From Flavobacterium sp. HBTb2-11-1 (GTDB taxonomy: Bacteria; Bacteroidota; Bacteroidia; Flavobacteriales; Flavobacteriaceae): a DNA stretch of 64,000 nucleotides. The position numbers were made by a program, and so were the translations under genes. The stretch covers positions 558,001 to 622,000 of the forward strand of contig NZ_WUMO01000001.1 in assembly GCF_009826975.1 (NCBI RefSeq). The letters run 5' to 3'. This document shows positions 44,406-54,000 of the stretch, piece by piece. Within the stretch, counting starts at the first letter, position 1, and each line of letters opens with the position of its first letter. The notes under the pieces are model-generated. The model ran no database searches. It saw nothing but the letters and a program-made list of their open reading frames with translations, and was not told the origin of the DNA.

Positions 44406-46097
44406 ATGAGTATGAAAGTAAACAAAATTGTAGTCTTGCAGTTAATGATGTCAATGGTATTGATGTTGGGCACGGCTAGTTGTAGCAAAAAATCGAGTTC
44501 CACTCACGCTTCTAGAGCTACTGGCTGGGATGTAGATAGTCAGAATGGAACTGCTGCCAGAAATGCAGGTAAAAAACAACAGGCTGGTCCTGGTTTAGTT
44601 TTTGTTGAAGGAGGTACGTTTACTATGGGTAAAGTACAGGATGATGTTATGCACGATTGGAATAACACACCAACTCAACAACACGTTCAATCATTCTATA
44701 TGGATGAAACTGAAGTTACGAACGGTATGTACTTAGAATACCTAGAGTGGTTAAAGAAAGTTTTCCCGCCAACAGAAGAAAATTACAAAAACATTTACGA
44801 AGGAGCATCTCCTGATACATTAGTTTGGAGAAATCGTTTAGGATACAACGAAACGATGACTAACAACTATTTAAGACACCCATCTTATGCTAACTATCCT
44901 GTAGTTGGTGTGAACTGGATTCAAGCAGTTGAATTTAGTAAATGGAGAACAGACCGTGTTAACGAGGCTGTTTTAGAGAAAAACGGATATCTTAAAAAAG
45001 GCGCTAAAACAAATGATGTTAATGCTGAAAATGCATTTAATACAGAAGGATACTTAATGTCTCCAAGTACATCACGTGGTGCAAGCGAAGAAATCGTTTT
45101 AAAGAAAAATCCAACTGGAAGAAGACCTAAAGCTGGTAAAGACGGTGTTGTGCCAGAAGAGAAAAATGTTTACGCACAACGTTCATCTGGAATTATTTTA
45201 CCAGAATATAGACTTCCTACAGAAGCTGAGTGGGAATATGCAGCTGCAGCTGACGTTGGACAAAGAGAATACAATATCTACAAAGGACAAAAGAAATATC
45301 CTTGGTCTGGAGATTACACACGTTCTAACAAACGTAAAAACAGAGGTGACCAATTGGCTAACTTTAAACAAGGAAACGGTGATTACGGTGGAATTGCAGG
45401 TTGGTCAGATGACGGAGCAGATATCACAAATGCTGTGAAAAGTTATGCGCCAAACGATTTCGGTCTATACGATATGGCAGGAAACGTTGCAGAATGGGTA
45501 GCTGACGTTTACAGACCTATCATTGATAACGAAGCAAATGATTTCAACTACTATAGAGGTAACCAATATGCTAAAAACAAAATTGGTAAAGATGGTAAAA
45601 TTGAAATTGTTACAACATCTACAATTAAATATGACACTTTAAGTAACGGTAAAGTTATTGCAAGAAACCTTCCAGGAGAAATTGCTCAAGTACCAGTTGA
45701 CGAACAAGAAACTTATTTAAGACAAAATTTTAGCCAAAGCGATAACATCAACTACAGAGATGGTGATAAGCAATCTTCTAGATTTTTCGATTTTGGTGAT
45801 TCAGAGTCTGGGCCAAAAGCAGATCAGGCAATGTACAACTCTCCTAAACACAATGTTACAACAGACAGTTTAGGAAAAATGATTAGAAAATATGATAACT
45901 CTAGTAAACGTACAACTTTAATCGATGATAAAGTAAGAGTTTACAAAGGAGGATCTTGGAGAGATAGAGCTTACTGGTTAGATCCAGCTCAAAGAAGATA
46001 TTTCCCTCAAGATATGGCAACTGACTATATTGGTTTCAGATGTGCAATGTCTAGAGTAGGTTCAAAATCTGAAAAAAGAAAATCTCCTAGAAACTAA
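44406..46097 (+). CDS. gldJ: gliding motility lipoprotein GldJ
   Basis: This essential gliding and type IX lipoprotein is related to formylglycine-generating enzyme (SUMF1-like fold). The 563-residue protein has a lipobox (GTASC, Cys26). FGE-sulfatase motifs include LVFVEGGTFTMG near 70, FYMDETEVTNGMYLEYL, YPVVGVNWIQAVEFSKW, YRLPTEAEWEYAAAA, DMAGNVAEWVADVY and GGSWRDRAYW. The C-terminal end (RSPRN type, after FRCAMSRVGS) is Lys/Arg-rich. The ATG pair at 44406 and 44412 gives two possible starts. Its position beside porU is conserved in flavobacteria. Confidence 0.94.
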   Translation: MSMKVNKIVVLQLMMSMVLMLGTASCSKKSSSTHASRATGWDVDSQNGTAARNAGKKQQAGPGLVFVEGGTFTMGKVQDDVMHDWNNTPTQQHVQSFYMDETEVTNGMYLEYLEWLKKVFPPTEENYKNIYEGASPDTLVWRNRLGYNETMTNNYLRHPSYANYPVVGVNWIQAVEFSKWRTDRVNEAVLEKNGYLKKGAKTNDVNAENAFNTEGYLMSPSTSRGASEEIVLKKNPTGRRPKAGKDGVVPEEKNVYAQRSSGIILPEYRLPTEAEWEYAAAADVGQREYNIYKGQKKYPWSGDYTRSNKRKNRGDQLANFKQGNGDYGGIAGWSDDGADITNAVKSYAPNDFGLYDMAGNVAEWVADVYRPIIDNEANDFNYYRGNQYAKNKIGKDGKIEIVTTSTIKYDTLSNGKVIARNLPGEIAQVPVDEQETYLRQNFSQSDNINYRDGDKQSSRFFDFGDSESGPKADQAMYNSPKHNVTTDSLGKMIRKYDNSSKRTTLIDDKVRVYKGGSWRDRAYWLDPAQRRYFPQDMATDYIGFRCAMSRVGSKSEKRKSPRN

Positions 46098-46117
46098 GAT
46101 TTAGGAATTCAAATACT

Positions 46118-46170
46118 AAAAATTCCAAATTCCAAAAGCTGAATATTCAGTCTGGAATTTGGAATTTTTT
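46118..46170. terminator. large hairpin after gldJ with nested palindrome
   Basis: AAAAATTCCAAATTCCA and TGGAATTTGGAATTTTT form a 17-bp perfect stem followed by a T-run. The loop contains another palindrome, CTGAATATTCAG. It probably terminates gldJ. Confidence 0.83.
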
Positions 46171-46213
46171 TATTGTTTTTTTCTACTTTTATGACTTATT
46201 AAAAAATATATAA

Positions 46214-47497
46214 ATGAATATTCAAGACATTCATAACTTGTTTTTACAATGCAGTTCCCTGTCTATTGATACAAGAAAAATCGAAAAGAATTCAATGTTC
46301 TTTGCCATTAAAGGAGAGAATTTTGATGCGAATACATTTGCTAAAGAAGCATTAGATTTAGGTGCTTTATTTGTTGTTATTGATAATGCATCTTATTTTA
46401 TCGACGATAGAACGATTTTGGTAGAAAACAGCCTGAAAATGCTTCAAGAATTGGCAAAATTTCACAGGACTTATTTGGCTCTACCAATTGTTGCCTTAAC
46501 GGGCAGCAACGGAAAAACAACTACAAAAGAATTAATCAATGTTGTACTGTCAAAAAAGTTTAAAACAAAAGCGACTGTAGGCAATTTAAACAATCATATA
46601 GGCGTCCCATTAACTTTGCTTTCTTTTACCAAAGAAACAGAAATTGGGATTGTAGAAATGGGAGCCAATCACCAAAAAGAAATCGAATTTCTATGCCAGA
46701 TTGCACAACCAGATTTTGGCTACATAACCAATTTCGGAAAAGCGCATTTGGAAGGTTTTGGAGGAGTTGAAGGGGTGATTGCTGGTAAAAGTGAAATGTA
46801 TCAATATCTTGCAGCGTACCAGAAAACTGTTTTTGTAAATCTTGAAGATCCTATTCAGATTGAGAAATCAGGAGGAATAAAATCATTTACTTTCGGGGTA
46901 AAAAAGGAAAATGCTAATCTAAATATTCAAAATATTGCTGCTAATCCTTTTGTAGCTATTGACTATAATGATTTTTCTGTAGAATCACATTTGATTGGAC
47001 TTTATAATGCAAATAATATTAATGCGGCTGCAGCAATTGGAAAATACTTTGATGTAAAAGAGAGCGATATAAAGAGCGCTATTGAAAATTATATCCCTGC
47101 CAACAATAGATCTCAAATGATGAAAAAAGGATCAAATGAGATCATTTTAGATGCATATAATGCCAATCCGAGCAGTATGGCTGTTGCCATTGCTAATTTC
47201 TTACAGTTAGACAAGAAAAATAAGATTATGATTCTTGGAGATATGTTTGAATTGGGAGACGAAAGCCTTTATGAGCATAAGGTTATTGTTGATTCTTTGG
47301 CAGATCAAAAACAGACACAATGCTTCTTAATAGGAAAATCATTTTTTGCCAATAAGATTTCAAATGAAAATATTCAGTTTTTTGAGACATTTGATTCCTT
47401 TGCAGAATTTCTAAAAACCTTCAAATTTGATTCCAATATGATATTGATAAAAGGTTCGCGAGGTATGGCCTTAGAGCGAACTTTAGATTATATTTAA
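46214..47497 (+). CDS. murF: UDP-N-acetylmuramoyl-tripeptide--D-alanyl-D-alanine ligase
   Basis: This ATP-dependent cytoplasmic ligase adds D-Ala-D-Ala to the UDP-MurNAc-tripeptide, the last cytosolic step in peptidoglycan precursor synthesis. The 427-residue protein shows the Mur-ligase N-terminal domain (LSIDTRKIEKNSMFFAIKG), the P-loop TGSNGKTTTKE near 97-107, the central domain with LNNHIGVPLTLL and EMGANHQKEI, and the C-terminal domain with ILDAYNANPSSM and ILGDMFELGD. It follows gldJ on the same strand and converges on the LuxR-type regulator gene. Confidence 0.96.
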   Translation: MNIQDIHNLFLQCSSLSIDTRKIEKNSMFFAIKGENFDANTFAKEALDLGALFVVIDNASYFIDDRTILVENSLKMLQELAKFHRTYLALPIVALTGSNGKTTTKELINVVLSKKFKTKATVGNLNNHIGVPLTLLSFTKETEIGIVEMGANHQKEIEFLCQIAQPDFGYITNFGKAHLEGFGGVEGVIAGKSEMYQYLAAYQKTVFVNLEDPIQIEKSGGIKSFTFGVKKENANLNIQNIAANPFVAIDYNDFSVESHLIGLYNANNINAAAAIGKYFDVKESDIKSAIENYIPANNRSQMMKKGSNEIILDAYNANPSSMAVAIANFLQLDKKNKIMILGDMFELGDESLYEHKVIVDSLADQKQTQCFLIGKSFFANKISNENIQFFETFDSFAEFLKTFKFDSNMILIKGSRGMALERTLDYI

Positions 47498-47536
47498 AAA
47501 AAAGAAAACCATTCAAACTGAATGGTTTTCTTTTTT
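47497..47536. terminator. convergent bidirectional terminator between murF and the regulator gene
   Basis: AAAGAAAACCATTC and GAATGGTTTTCTTT pair around a 5-nt loop with flanking A and T runs, ending both convergent genes. The stop codon of the regulator lies at its right edge. Confidence 0.85.
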
Positions 47537-50414
47537 ATATACTCATTAAAAATCCAATTAGGTTTTCTTTTTTGTTTAATCCTAATTTCTTTCTTAGGCG
47601 GTAGCGGGCTAACTCAACACCACCTGTCGAAATGTTCATAATTTCTGCTATTTCTTTGGTTGACATATTCATTAACAAATAAGTTGATAAATCCAATTCT
47701 CTAGGAGAAATAGTAGGGTATTGGCTTTTTAAACGCTTTAAAAACTCGAAATGCACATTTTTAATGTGTTTTTCTAAGTCTTTCCAGCTCTTGTCTGTAT
47801 TTACTTCTTTTACAATGCTTTTATGCAGTTTGCTGAATTCGGCCTTAGTGGTTTCATCTAGAATCCCAGTATCAATATCTTTTAGTTTATGAATGATTCC
47901 ATTTAAAACTTTATTCTTTTTTACAACTTGTAGAGAATTGTTTACTAGTTCTTTATCCTTTGCTAAAATTTTGATTTGGAGCTTGTCGTTTTTCAGTTTT
48001 TCAATTTCTTTTTCCAAATCATGCTGTTCGTGTCTTATTTTCGCTTCCTTTTCAAGATACAATCTTCTTTGTTCTATAGTTTCATAATACCTGTTTTTTC
48101 TAATCTTCAGTTTGATTCGGATTGAGATTAAATAAGCGCCAAGCAAAATGAGTACCAAGTAAAATAAATAAGCCAAAAAATGTCTGTACCAAGGAGGCGA
48201 TACCGTAAATTCGACTTCGGTAATATTCGATTCTATGCCATAACTATTTCTGGCCCTTAGTTTCATTACATAATTGCCTTCCCTTAAATTCGTGTACTCT
48301 TTGATAGCTGTAGACGACCAGCCGCGCCAATTCTCTTCAAAGGGCTCCAATTTATAAGAATACATTACATTTTCCTGATTTTCGTACGTTGGAGATGCAA
48401 AAGTAAATTTGACACGATTGTATTTGTAAGGTATGCTGTATGATTCTAATTTATTTGTTAGATTTCCAGTTAAAATCGTATCTCCAGGGTTGGTAAAGCT
48501 TTCAATAAAAGCTTTCGGCTTTGTCATGAACGTGTTTGGAATAGTTGAATTATAATGCGCCAAACGATCTGTCAAACCGATGAAAATGTTTTGTGGATCT
48601 ATTGCATTAACCGAAATGTAATTATTCACCAAATTCCCAGTCAGGTTGGAGAATATGGCTTGTTTTTTGGTAAAAGTTCCATTCTTATTTTTGACTAATA
48701 CACCAAGAGATTCATTAAACGCGTACCAAAGGTTTCCTGCTGAATCCTCTATTAGGGTGTTGATAGTAGGTATTCCGTCAAATAATTTCGTTATTTTTTT
48801 ATCTTCAAAAAACGTTTCTTGTTCGACAGAATATCTATAAAAATGATTTTTTACTTGGAAATATACCTTACCGTTAATGTTTTGGAGACTGTTTATTCCT
48901 TTAAATTTTTCTGAAATATTAACATGCTTTTTTATGAAATCAAATCTTTTTAAATCTTCGGATAACTTTACTTGATATAAAAACGGATTTTTTTTCAGCC
49001 ATAAATAATTTGCGTCAATTTCTACAGAAAAATTATTGGTCGTTTCATCAAACCCTTTTACTTGATGAAGATAATCATATCCAGTACTTGATCTTTTAAA
49101 AACAGAGAATCCATTATAGCTTTCTCCGATAATATAATTTTCGTGATCTGGTATTTTTTTAAATCCGAAATAACCTTTATTGTCTAGTATTTTTGAAACT
49201 CTATTGTTTTCAATAATTAATGCTCCACTATTACTGGCGCATACTAAAACATTATTTAAGACTTGAATATTCCAAACTTGAGAAATGGTTCCTTCAACTC
49301 TTGAGAATGGACTGTCTTTAAATGAAGCTCCCCAAGGATGGTAAAATAACCCTTGATTGGTGGCTACATAAAGGTTTCCGTTATGCGTTGTTGAGGCGTA
49401 TACCGTACCGATGTTATAACTGTAATCAAAATAAGAAAAAGGCGAATTTTCATTTATAAAGGTAATACCATTATCAAGCCCAAGCCAGATATTGCTCTTT
49501 TTGTCAACAAAAGAGGCGAGAATCGTATTGTTCTGAATTCCCTTTTGACGATTTAAATGCTGGATTATTTTTCCGTTTAAATCACAGATTATCGCTCCGT
49601 CCAATACAGAATTAAGAATTATAAATTTGTTTTTGATGATTGATCCGCCAAGAGAAGTGTTTTTCTTGACAAACTCGTTGGCTTCTGTTGCCCACGGTTT
49701 AATTATGCCATTTTCAGATATGAATAGCCCTTTTTCTAAAGTAGCGTATAATAATCTGTTGTTTGGCAATTGAAAAAGAGACCATATTTCCTTATCATTA
49801 AAGACAGTTGTGCCTTTTATTGCGGTAAGTTTTCTGTTTTTGTATTCAAGCACGCCCAACGTTTTATCTTGAAAATACAAACGGTTGTTTACCAAAAAAG
49901 AAAATTGAAACTTGTGAGGGGCGGTTAGAGTGGTAACTTTTTCATTTTTTAGAAAAAATACTTTACTAAAGGACTGAAAAATAACTTCTCCATTAAAAAT
50001 ATGAATTCTCCAAATGAGATTAATATTTTCTTTATCTATCGGGCTTAATAAATTATATAGAGAATGATATTTTAAGATTCCCTTTTCATCATTTTTAAAA
50101 TATCCGAATTCGTTATTTCCTCCAACAAATATTCTTCCCAAAGCATCAATCTTCAAGCTTCTGATCTCAGATTTGTTGGGTAAAGAGTATTTATGCCAGT
50201 TTGAGCCGTCAAATTGGATAAGCCCGCTGTTATTTGCGAAATAAATATTACCATTTTTATCTTGGTCAATACTCCAGTTTTGAGTTCCACCTTTGTACTC
50301 TGATCTTTTATAATTTTTTATATCAGGAATTCCGATATTTTTTACCTGAGAAAAACTTTTCGTTTGTAAGAAAAATAACAAAAACAATGCGAAAGATCTA
50401 ACTACGGATTTCAT
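47535..50414 (-). CDS. membrane-bound Y_Y_Y/LuxR-type regulator
   Basis: This 959-residue sensor-regulator has a signal peptide (LFLLFFLQTKSFSQV) and a periplasmic beta-propeller-like part with two-component regulator propeller repeats (for example ANNSGLIQFDGSNWHKYSLPNKSEIRSL). A Y_Y_Y domain follows (about 650-735), then one membrane helix (about 741-763), a coiled coil (about 770-840) and a C-terminal LuxR helix-turn-helix (ISPRELDLSTYLLMNMSTKEIAEIMNISTGGVELARYRLRKKLG). No histidine kinase or receiver domain is seen. It is divergent from the first susC gene, with a 345-bp gap, and is the obvious candidate to control the two operons downstream. Its ligand is unknown. Confidence 0.9.
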   Translation of the reverse strand: MKSVVRSFALFLLFFLQTKSFSQVKNIGIPDIKNYKRSEYKGGTQNWSIDQDKNGNIYFANNSGLIQFDGSNWHKYSLPNKSEIRSLKIDALGRIFVGGNNEFGYFKNDEKGILKYHSLYNLLSPIDKENINLIWRIHIFNGEVIFQSFSKVFFLKNEKVTTLTAPHKFQFSFLVNNRLYFQDKTLGVLEYKNRKLTAIKGTTVFNDKEIWSLFQLPNNRLLYATLEKGLFISENGIIKPWATEANEFVKKNTSLGGSIIKNKFIILNSVLDGAIICDLNGKIIQHLNRQKGIQNNTILASFVDKKSNIWLGLDNGITFINENSPFSYFDYSYNIGTVYASTTHNGNLYVATNQGLFYHPWGASFKDSPFSRVEGTISQVWNIQVLNNVLVCASNSGALIIENNRVSKILDNKGYFGFKKIPDHENYIIGESYNGFSVFKRSSTGYDYLHQVKGFDETTNNFSVEIDANYLWLKKNPFLYQVKLSEDLKRFDFIKKHVNISEKFKGINSLQNINGKVYFQVKNHFYRYSVEQETFFEDKKITKLFDGIPTINTLIEDSAGNLWYAFNESLGVLVKNKNGTFTKKQAIFSNLTGNLVNNYISVNAIDPQNIFIGLTDRLAHYNSTIPNTFMTKPKAFIESFTNPGDTILTGNLTNKLESYSIPYKYNRVKFTFASPTYENQENVMYSYKLEPFEENWRGWSSTAIKEYTNLREGNYVMKLRARNSYGIESNITEVEFTVSPPWYRHFLAYLFYLVLILLGAYLISIRIKLKIRKNRYYETIEQRRLYLEKEAKIRHEQHDLEKEIEKLKNDKLQIKILAKDKELVNNSLQVVKKNKVLNGIIHKLKDIDTGILDETTKAEFSKLHKSIVKEVNTDKSWKDLEKHIKNVHFEFLKRLKSQYPTISPRELDLSTYLLMNMSTKEIAEIMNISTGGVELARYRLRKKLGLNKKENLIGFLMSI

Positions 50415-50632
50415 AAAATTTTAAATATATTTTTATTATAAATGCTTTATTTTGATTTTAAATTGTTGATTTATCAATCAGAATAAATCATATTTTTTAA
50501 ATTATTTTTAATTTATAACGTAACAGTTGCTGTTAAACTAATGTAATATACGTTTTTTTTAATTAACATTTTTGTAACATTTTTTTTTCATAATTAAACA
50601 TTTGTAAATTAATTAATTATATAATAAATGTT

Positions 50633-50676
50633 GTGTTTTTGTAGTGTGTTAAAATTTAATTTGAAGTGTTTTTGTA
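50633..50676 (+). promoter_or_regulatory. putative paired operator upstream of susC 1
   Basis: GTGTTTTTGTA occurs at 50633-50643 and again at 50666-50676, the same 11 bp spaced exactly 33 bp apart (about three helical turns). The same design lies upstream of the second susC. It could bind the divergent regulator, but one copy could also act as part of a promoter, since TGTTTTTG resembles TAnnTTTG. The rest of the 345-bp gap (50415-50759) is AT-rich, with no gene. Confidence 0.55.
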
Positions 50677-50716
50677 AAGAAATTTAATCTAATACTTATT
50701 AAAATTTAACAGTATA

Positions 50717-50774
50717 ATTGCATCAAATTACTAATTAATTAACCAAAATTTTTAGAAAAATGAAATTAACAAAA
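50717..50774 (+). repeat. 58-nt leader shared with susC 2 (copy 1)
   Basis: The 58 nucleotides 50717-50774 are identical to 57528-57585. They cover the end of a -7-like element (TATAATTG, 50713-50720), the whole leader and the first five codons of susC. The leader is A-rich before the ATG and has no Shine-Dalgarno-like sequence. Confidence 0.85.
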
Positions 50775-53700
50775 TTATTTATTTTTTGTGTTTCGTCTTT
50801 GCTGTTTTCTGTTGTCGCATTTGCTCAGGATGTGACGATAAATGGAATCATTAATGACGATAGTGGATTACCCGTCCCAGGTGCGACGGTTTTAGTAAAG
50901 GGAACCAATAAAGCAACTGCATCTGACTTTGATGGGAAATTTCAGATTAGTGCTCCCTCTAATGGAACTTTGACAATTAGTTTCGTTGGTTTTAAGACAC
51001 TAAATGAGGCTGTTAATGGAAGGACAAAGATTAATGTGCTTCTTACAGCAACATCTCAAAACCTGAACGAGGTTGTTGTAGTAGGTTATGGTACTCAGAA
51101 AAAAGGTCTGATTACTGGTGCTTCAACAAATCTTAAAGGAGAAACGATTAAGGAGCTAAATACAGGATCTGCGATGGAAGCACTTCAAGGTATAGCTCCC
51201 GGTATCAGTATTACAAGAACAAATGGCTCGCCTGGTGCTGGTACTAAAGTGACTATCCGTGGATTGGGTACAAATGGAAATTCAAATCCTTTGTATATCG
51301 TTGATGGTATTTCTGTTGGTAATATTGATTATTTGAGCCCTTCAGATATAGAATCTATTGATGTGCTAAAAGATGCGGCTTCAGCAGCTATCTACGGATC
51401 TAGAGCAGCTAACGGTGTTGTATTAGTGACAACGGTAAAAGGAAAAAAAGGAAGAGCGGCGAGAATTAGCTACGATAGTTACTATGGTATCCAGAATATT
51501 TATAAAAATTTAGATCCTTTGAATGCGCAAGAGTACATGTATATTATGGATGAAGGAAGGGTAAATGACGGAATGCCTCGTCAAGATTGGAAAACTGTTT
51601 TAAGTAATAATTCTTGGTTAAGGACTCAATACCCTGGTGCTGATACCCAATTGGGTAATGACGTTTGGCAAATGTTGCAAAACGGATGGACAGGAACAAA
51701 CTGGATTAATGAAATGAGTAAAAAAGACGCTCCTATTATGAATCATTCTCTTAATATTACTGGTGGTAGTGAAGACATAACTTATGCATTTGGAGTTTCT
51801 TATTTTGATCAAGACGGTATTATAGGAGGAAATCTTGTAGATGCTGGTTTTAAAAGGCTGACTGCTAGATTAAATACTCAAATGGTCTTAAAAAAGAATG
51901 AAAGCCACAGCATTATTACAATAGGAGAAAATGTTACTTATACTAATTCTGAGAACAGAGGAGTTTCTAATGGTAATATCTATGGTAATGATTTGCATAA
52001 TGCATTAACTGCAAATCCTTTGCAACCAGCTTATTGGCAGACTTCTATTGATAGAAATATTGACAAATTCGGATTTACTCCAACTTTAGAAGGAATTTCT
52101 ACTGGGCAAACAAATCCTTTAGCAGTGATGTATTACAGAAGTAATTATAATTATCCAAAAGATAATAGAATTACTGGGAATGCATTTTTAGAAATCGAAC
52201 CGATTAAGGATCTGAAATTTAAAACAGTTTATGGAATTGATTCATGGTTTGGGTATGGTAGATCTATGAGCCCATCATATGGGTTGGGGGTACTTTATTC
52301 AAAGTTAAACAATGGAGCATCTCAATATTCGTACATTGGAGCAAACTCAACTTGGACAAATACGGTTTCATATAAAAAGCAATTTGGAAATCATAATATA
52401 TCTGCTGTTGCAGGAACTGAGTTAATTCAATATTTGGTGAATAACAATGTTAGTGGTTCACGAAACAATTTAACATTTGGAGAAGATCCAAAATATGCGT
52501 ACTTAAACAATACAGCTCCAAAAACAATTAATGATCTTTCAACTAATGGAATGGATACTTCAGCTGGAGGGGGTGGTATTATGTCGTATTTTGCTAGAGC
52601 ACAATATGATTATAAAGAAAAATACCTTCTTTCAGCTACAATACGTGCCGATGGCTCTTCTAACTTCGCTGAAGGAAAAAGATGGGGATATTTTCCTTCT
52701 TTTTCTGCAGGTTGGGTAATTACAAAAGAAGATTTTATGGAAAGCTCTTCTAAGTGGCTAAATTCATTAAAATTAAGAGGAAGCTGGGGGCAAAACGGTA
52801 ACCAAGATATTCCTAATTTTTATTATTCTTCAAATATCGCTTATGTTTTTCCAGGATACTTCTTCGGAGATACAAAGCCAGTTTCAGGAACAACGGCTTA
52901 CCCAGCTAGAGTTACGAACCCTAATTTAACTTGGGAGACATCAGAGCAATTAGATTTTGGTCTTGACGCGAGTATGTTCGATTCAAGATTGAACGTAACT
53001 CTTGATTGGTATAATAAAACAACTAAAGACTGGCTGGTTTTAGCAGCAGGAAGAGGAACGGATGGAGCAGCGCCAGCGTATATTAATGGAGGAGATATCG
53101 AAAACAAAGGTTTTGAGTTTTCTGTAAATTGGAGTGATAAAGTTGGAGGCTTTAAATATGGAGCTACTGTAAGTGGGGCTTTCAATAAAAACAAAGTTAC
53201 TAAAATTGCAAATGCTGACGGAATATTACATGGTCCTTCTAACGTATTATCGCAAGGAACTGGGGAGATTTCAAGAGGACAAGTAGGACTGCCATTAGGG
53301 TATTTCTATGGTTTTAAGACTGCGGGCATTTTACAGAATCAAAAAGAAGTTGACGAATACGTAGGTCCAAATGGACAGCCTTACTTTAGCGATCAACGTC
53401 CTGGAGATGTTCGTTTTGTTGACCAAAATAATGATGGTGTTATTGATGAAAAAGACAAAGGTTACTTAGGAAATCCAAATCCTGATTTTGAATTGGGGAT
53501 TCAATTAAATTTTGAATATAAAAATGTTTATGTGAATACTACTATGGCTGGTAAATTTGGTATGCAGGTTATGCAGTCATACAGATCTTTTGCAGATAGT
53601 CCTGCTCAGAATTATACTTCTGATGTTTTTGATCGTTGGCATGGAGAAGGCACATCTACTAAAATGCCTAGATTAAGTTCAACTTCAAATAGAAATACAC

Positions 53701-53984
53701 AGTTTTTATCGGATATCTACATGCAAAATGCAGATTATTTAAGAATAAATAACTTAACGGTAGGTTATAACTTCAATGAAATATTAAAAGATTTCAAGTT
53801 TATCACTAATCTTAAATTTTATGTTGCAGTAAACAACCTATATACATTTACTAAATATGATGGTATGGATCCAGAAGTTCGTTGGTCAGGAGATAACACA
53901 AATGCTCCATGGGCTTCAGGAATTGATTTAGGTTTGTATCCACAAGCTAGAACGGTGATGTTTGGTATAAGTGCTGATTTTTAA
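50760..53984 (+). CDS. SusC-type TonB-dependent outer membrane transporter (PUL 1)
   Basis: This 1074-residue receptor of the SusC/RagA family imports oligosaccharides with its SusD partner. It has a signal peptide (CVSSLLFSVVAFA), an N-terminal carboxypeptidase-regulatory-like domain (about 25-105, VNGIINDDSGLPVPGATVLVKG in the second copy's style), and a TonB-box and plug region (NEVVVVGYGTQKKG, then IYGSRAANGVVLVTT). A 22-strand barrel follows, ending GLYPQARTVMFGISADF. Its start is nearly identical in DNA to the start of the second susC gene. It is followed 16 bp later by its susD. Confidence 0.94.
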   Translation: MKLTKLFIFCVSSLLFSVVAFAQDVTINGIINDDSGLPVPGATVLVKGTNKATASDFDGKFQISAPSNGTLTISFVGFKTLNEAVNGRTKINVLLTATSQNLNEVVVVGYGTQKKGLITGASTNLKGETIKELNTGSAMEALQGIAPGISITRTNGSPGAGTKVTIRGLGTNGNSNPLYIVDGISVGNIDYLSPSDIESIDVLKDAASAAIYGSRAANGVVLVTTVKGKKGRAARISYDSYYGIQNIYKNLDPLNAQEYMYIMDEGRVNDGMPRQDWKTVLSNNSWLRTQYPGADTQLGNDVWQMLQNGWTGTNWINEMSKKDAPIMNHSLNITGGSEDITYAFGVSYFDQDGIIGGNLVDAGFKRLTARLNTQMVLKKNESHSIITIGENVTYTNSENRGVSNGNIYGNDLHNALTANPLQPAYWQTSIDRNIDKFGFTPTLEGISTGQTNPLAVMYYRSNYNYPKDNRITGNAFLEIEPIKDLKFKTVYGIDSWFGYGRSMSPSYGLGVLYSKLNNGASQYSYIGANSTWTNTVSYKKQFGNHNISAVAGTELIQYLVNNNVSGSRNNLTFGEDPKYAYLNNTAPKTINDLSTNGMDTSAGGGGIMSYFARAQYDYKEKYLLSATIRADGSSNFAEGKRWGYFPSFSAGWVITKEDFMESSSKWLNSLKLRGSWGQNGNQDIPNFYYSSNIAYVFPGYFFGDTKPVSGTTAYPARVTNPNLTWETSEQLDFGLDASMFDSRLNVTLDWYNKTTKDWLVLAAGRGTDGAAPAYINGGDIENKGFEFSVNWSDKVGGFKYGATVSGAFNKNKVTKIANADGILHGPSNVLSQGTGEISRGQVGLPLGYFYGFKTAGILQNQKEVDEYVGPNGQPYFSDQRPGDVRFVDQNNDGVIDEKDKGYLGNPNPDFELGIQLNFEYKNVYVNTTMAGKFGMQVMQSYRSFADSPAQNYTSDVFDRWHGEGTSTKMPRLSSTSNRNTQFLSDIYMQNADYLRINNLTVGYNFNEILKDFKFITNLKFYVAVNNLYTFTKYDGMDPEVRWSGDNTNAPWASGIDLGLYPQARTVMFGISADF

Positions 53985-54000
53985 TATAAATACAATTACA

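Noticed and set aside
53971..54000. Longer start of the first susD gene overlapping susC
   Set aside because: The lipoprotein signal peptide begins at the ATG at 54001, and the extra residues would disrupt it.
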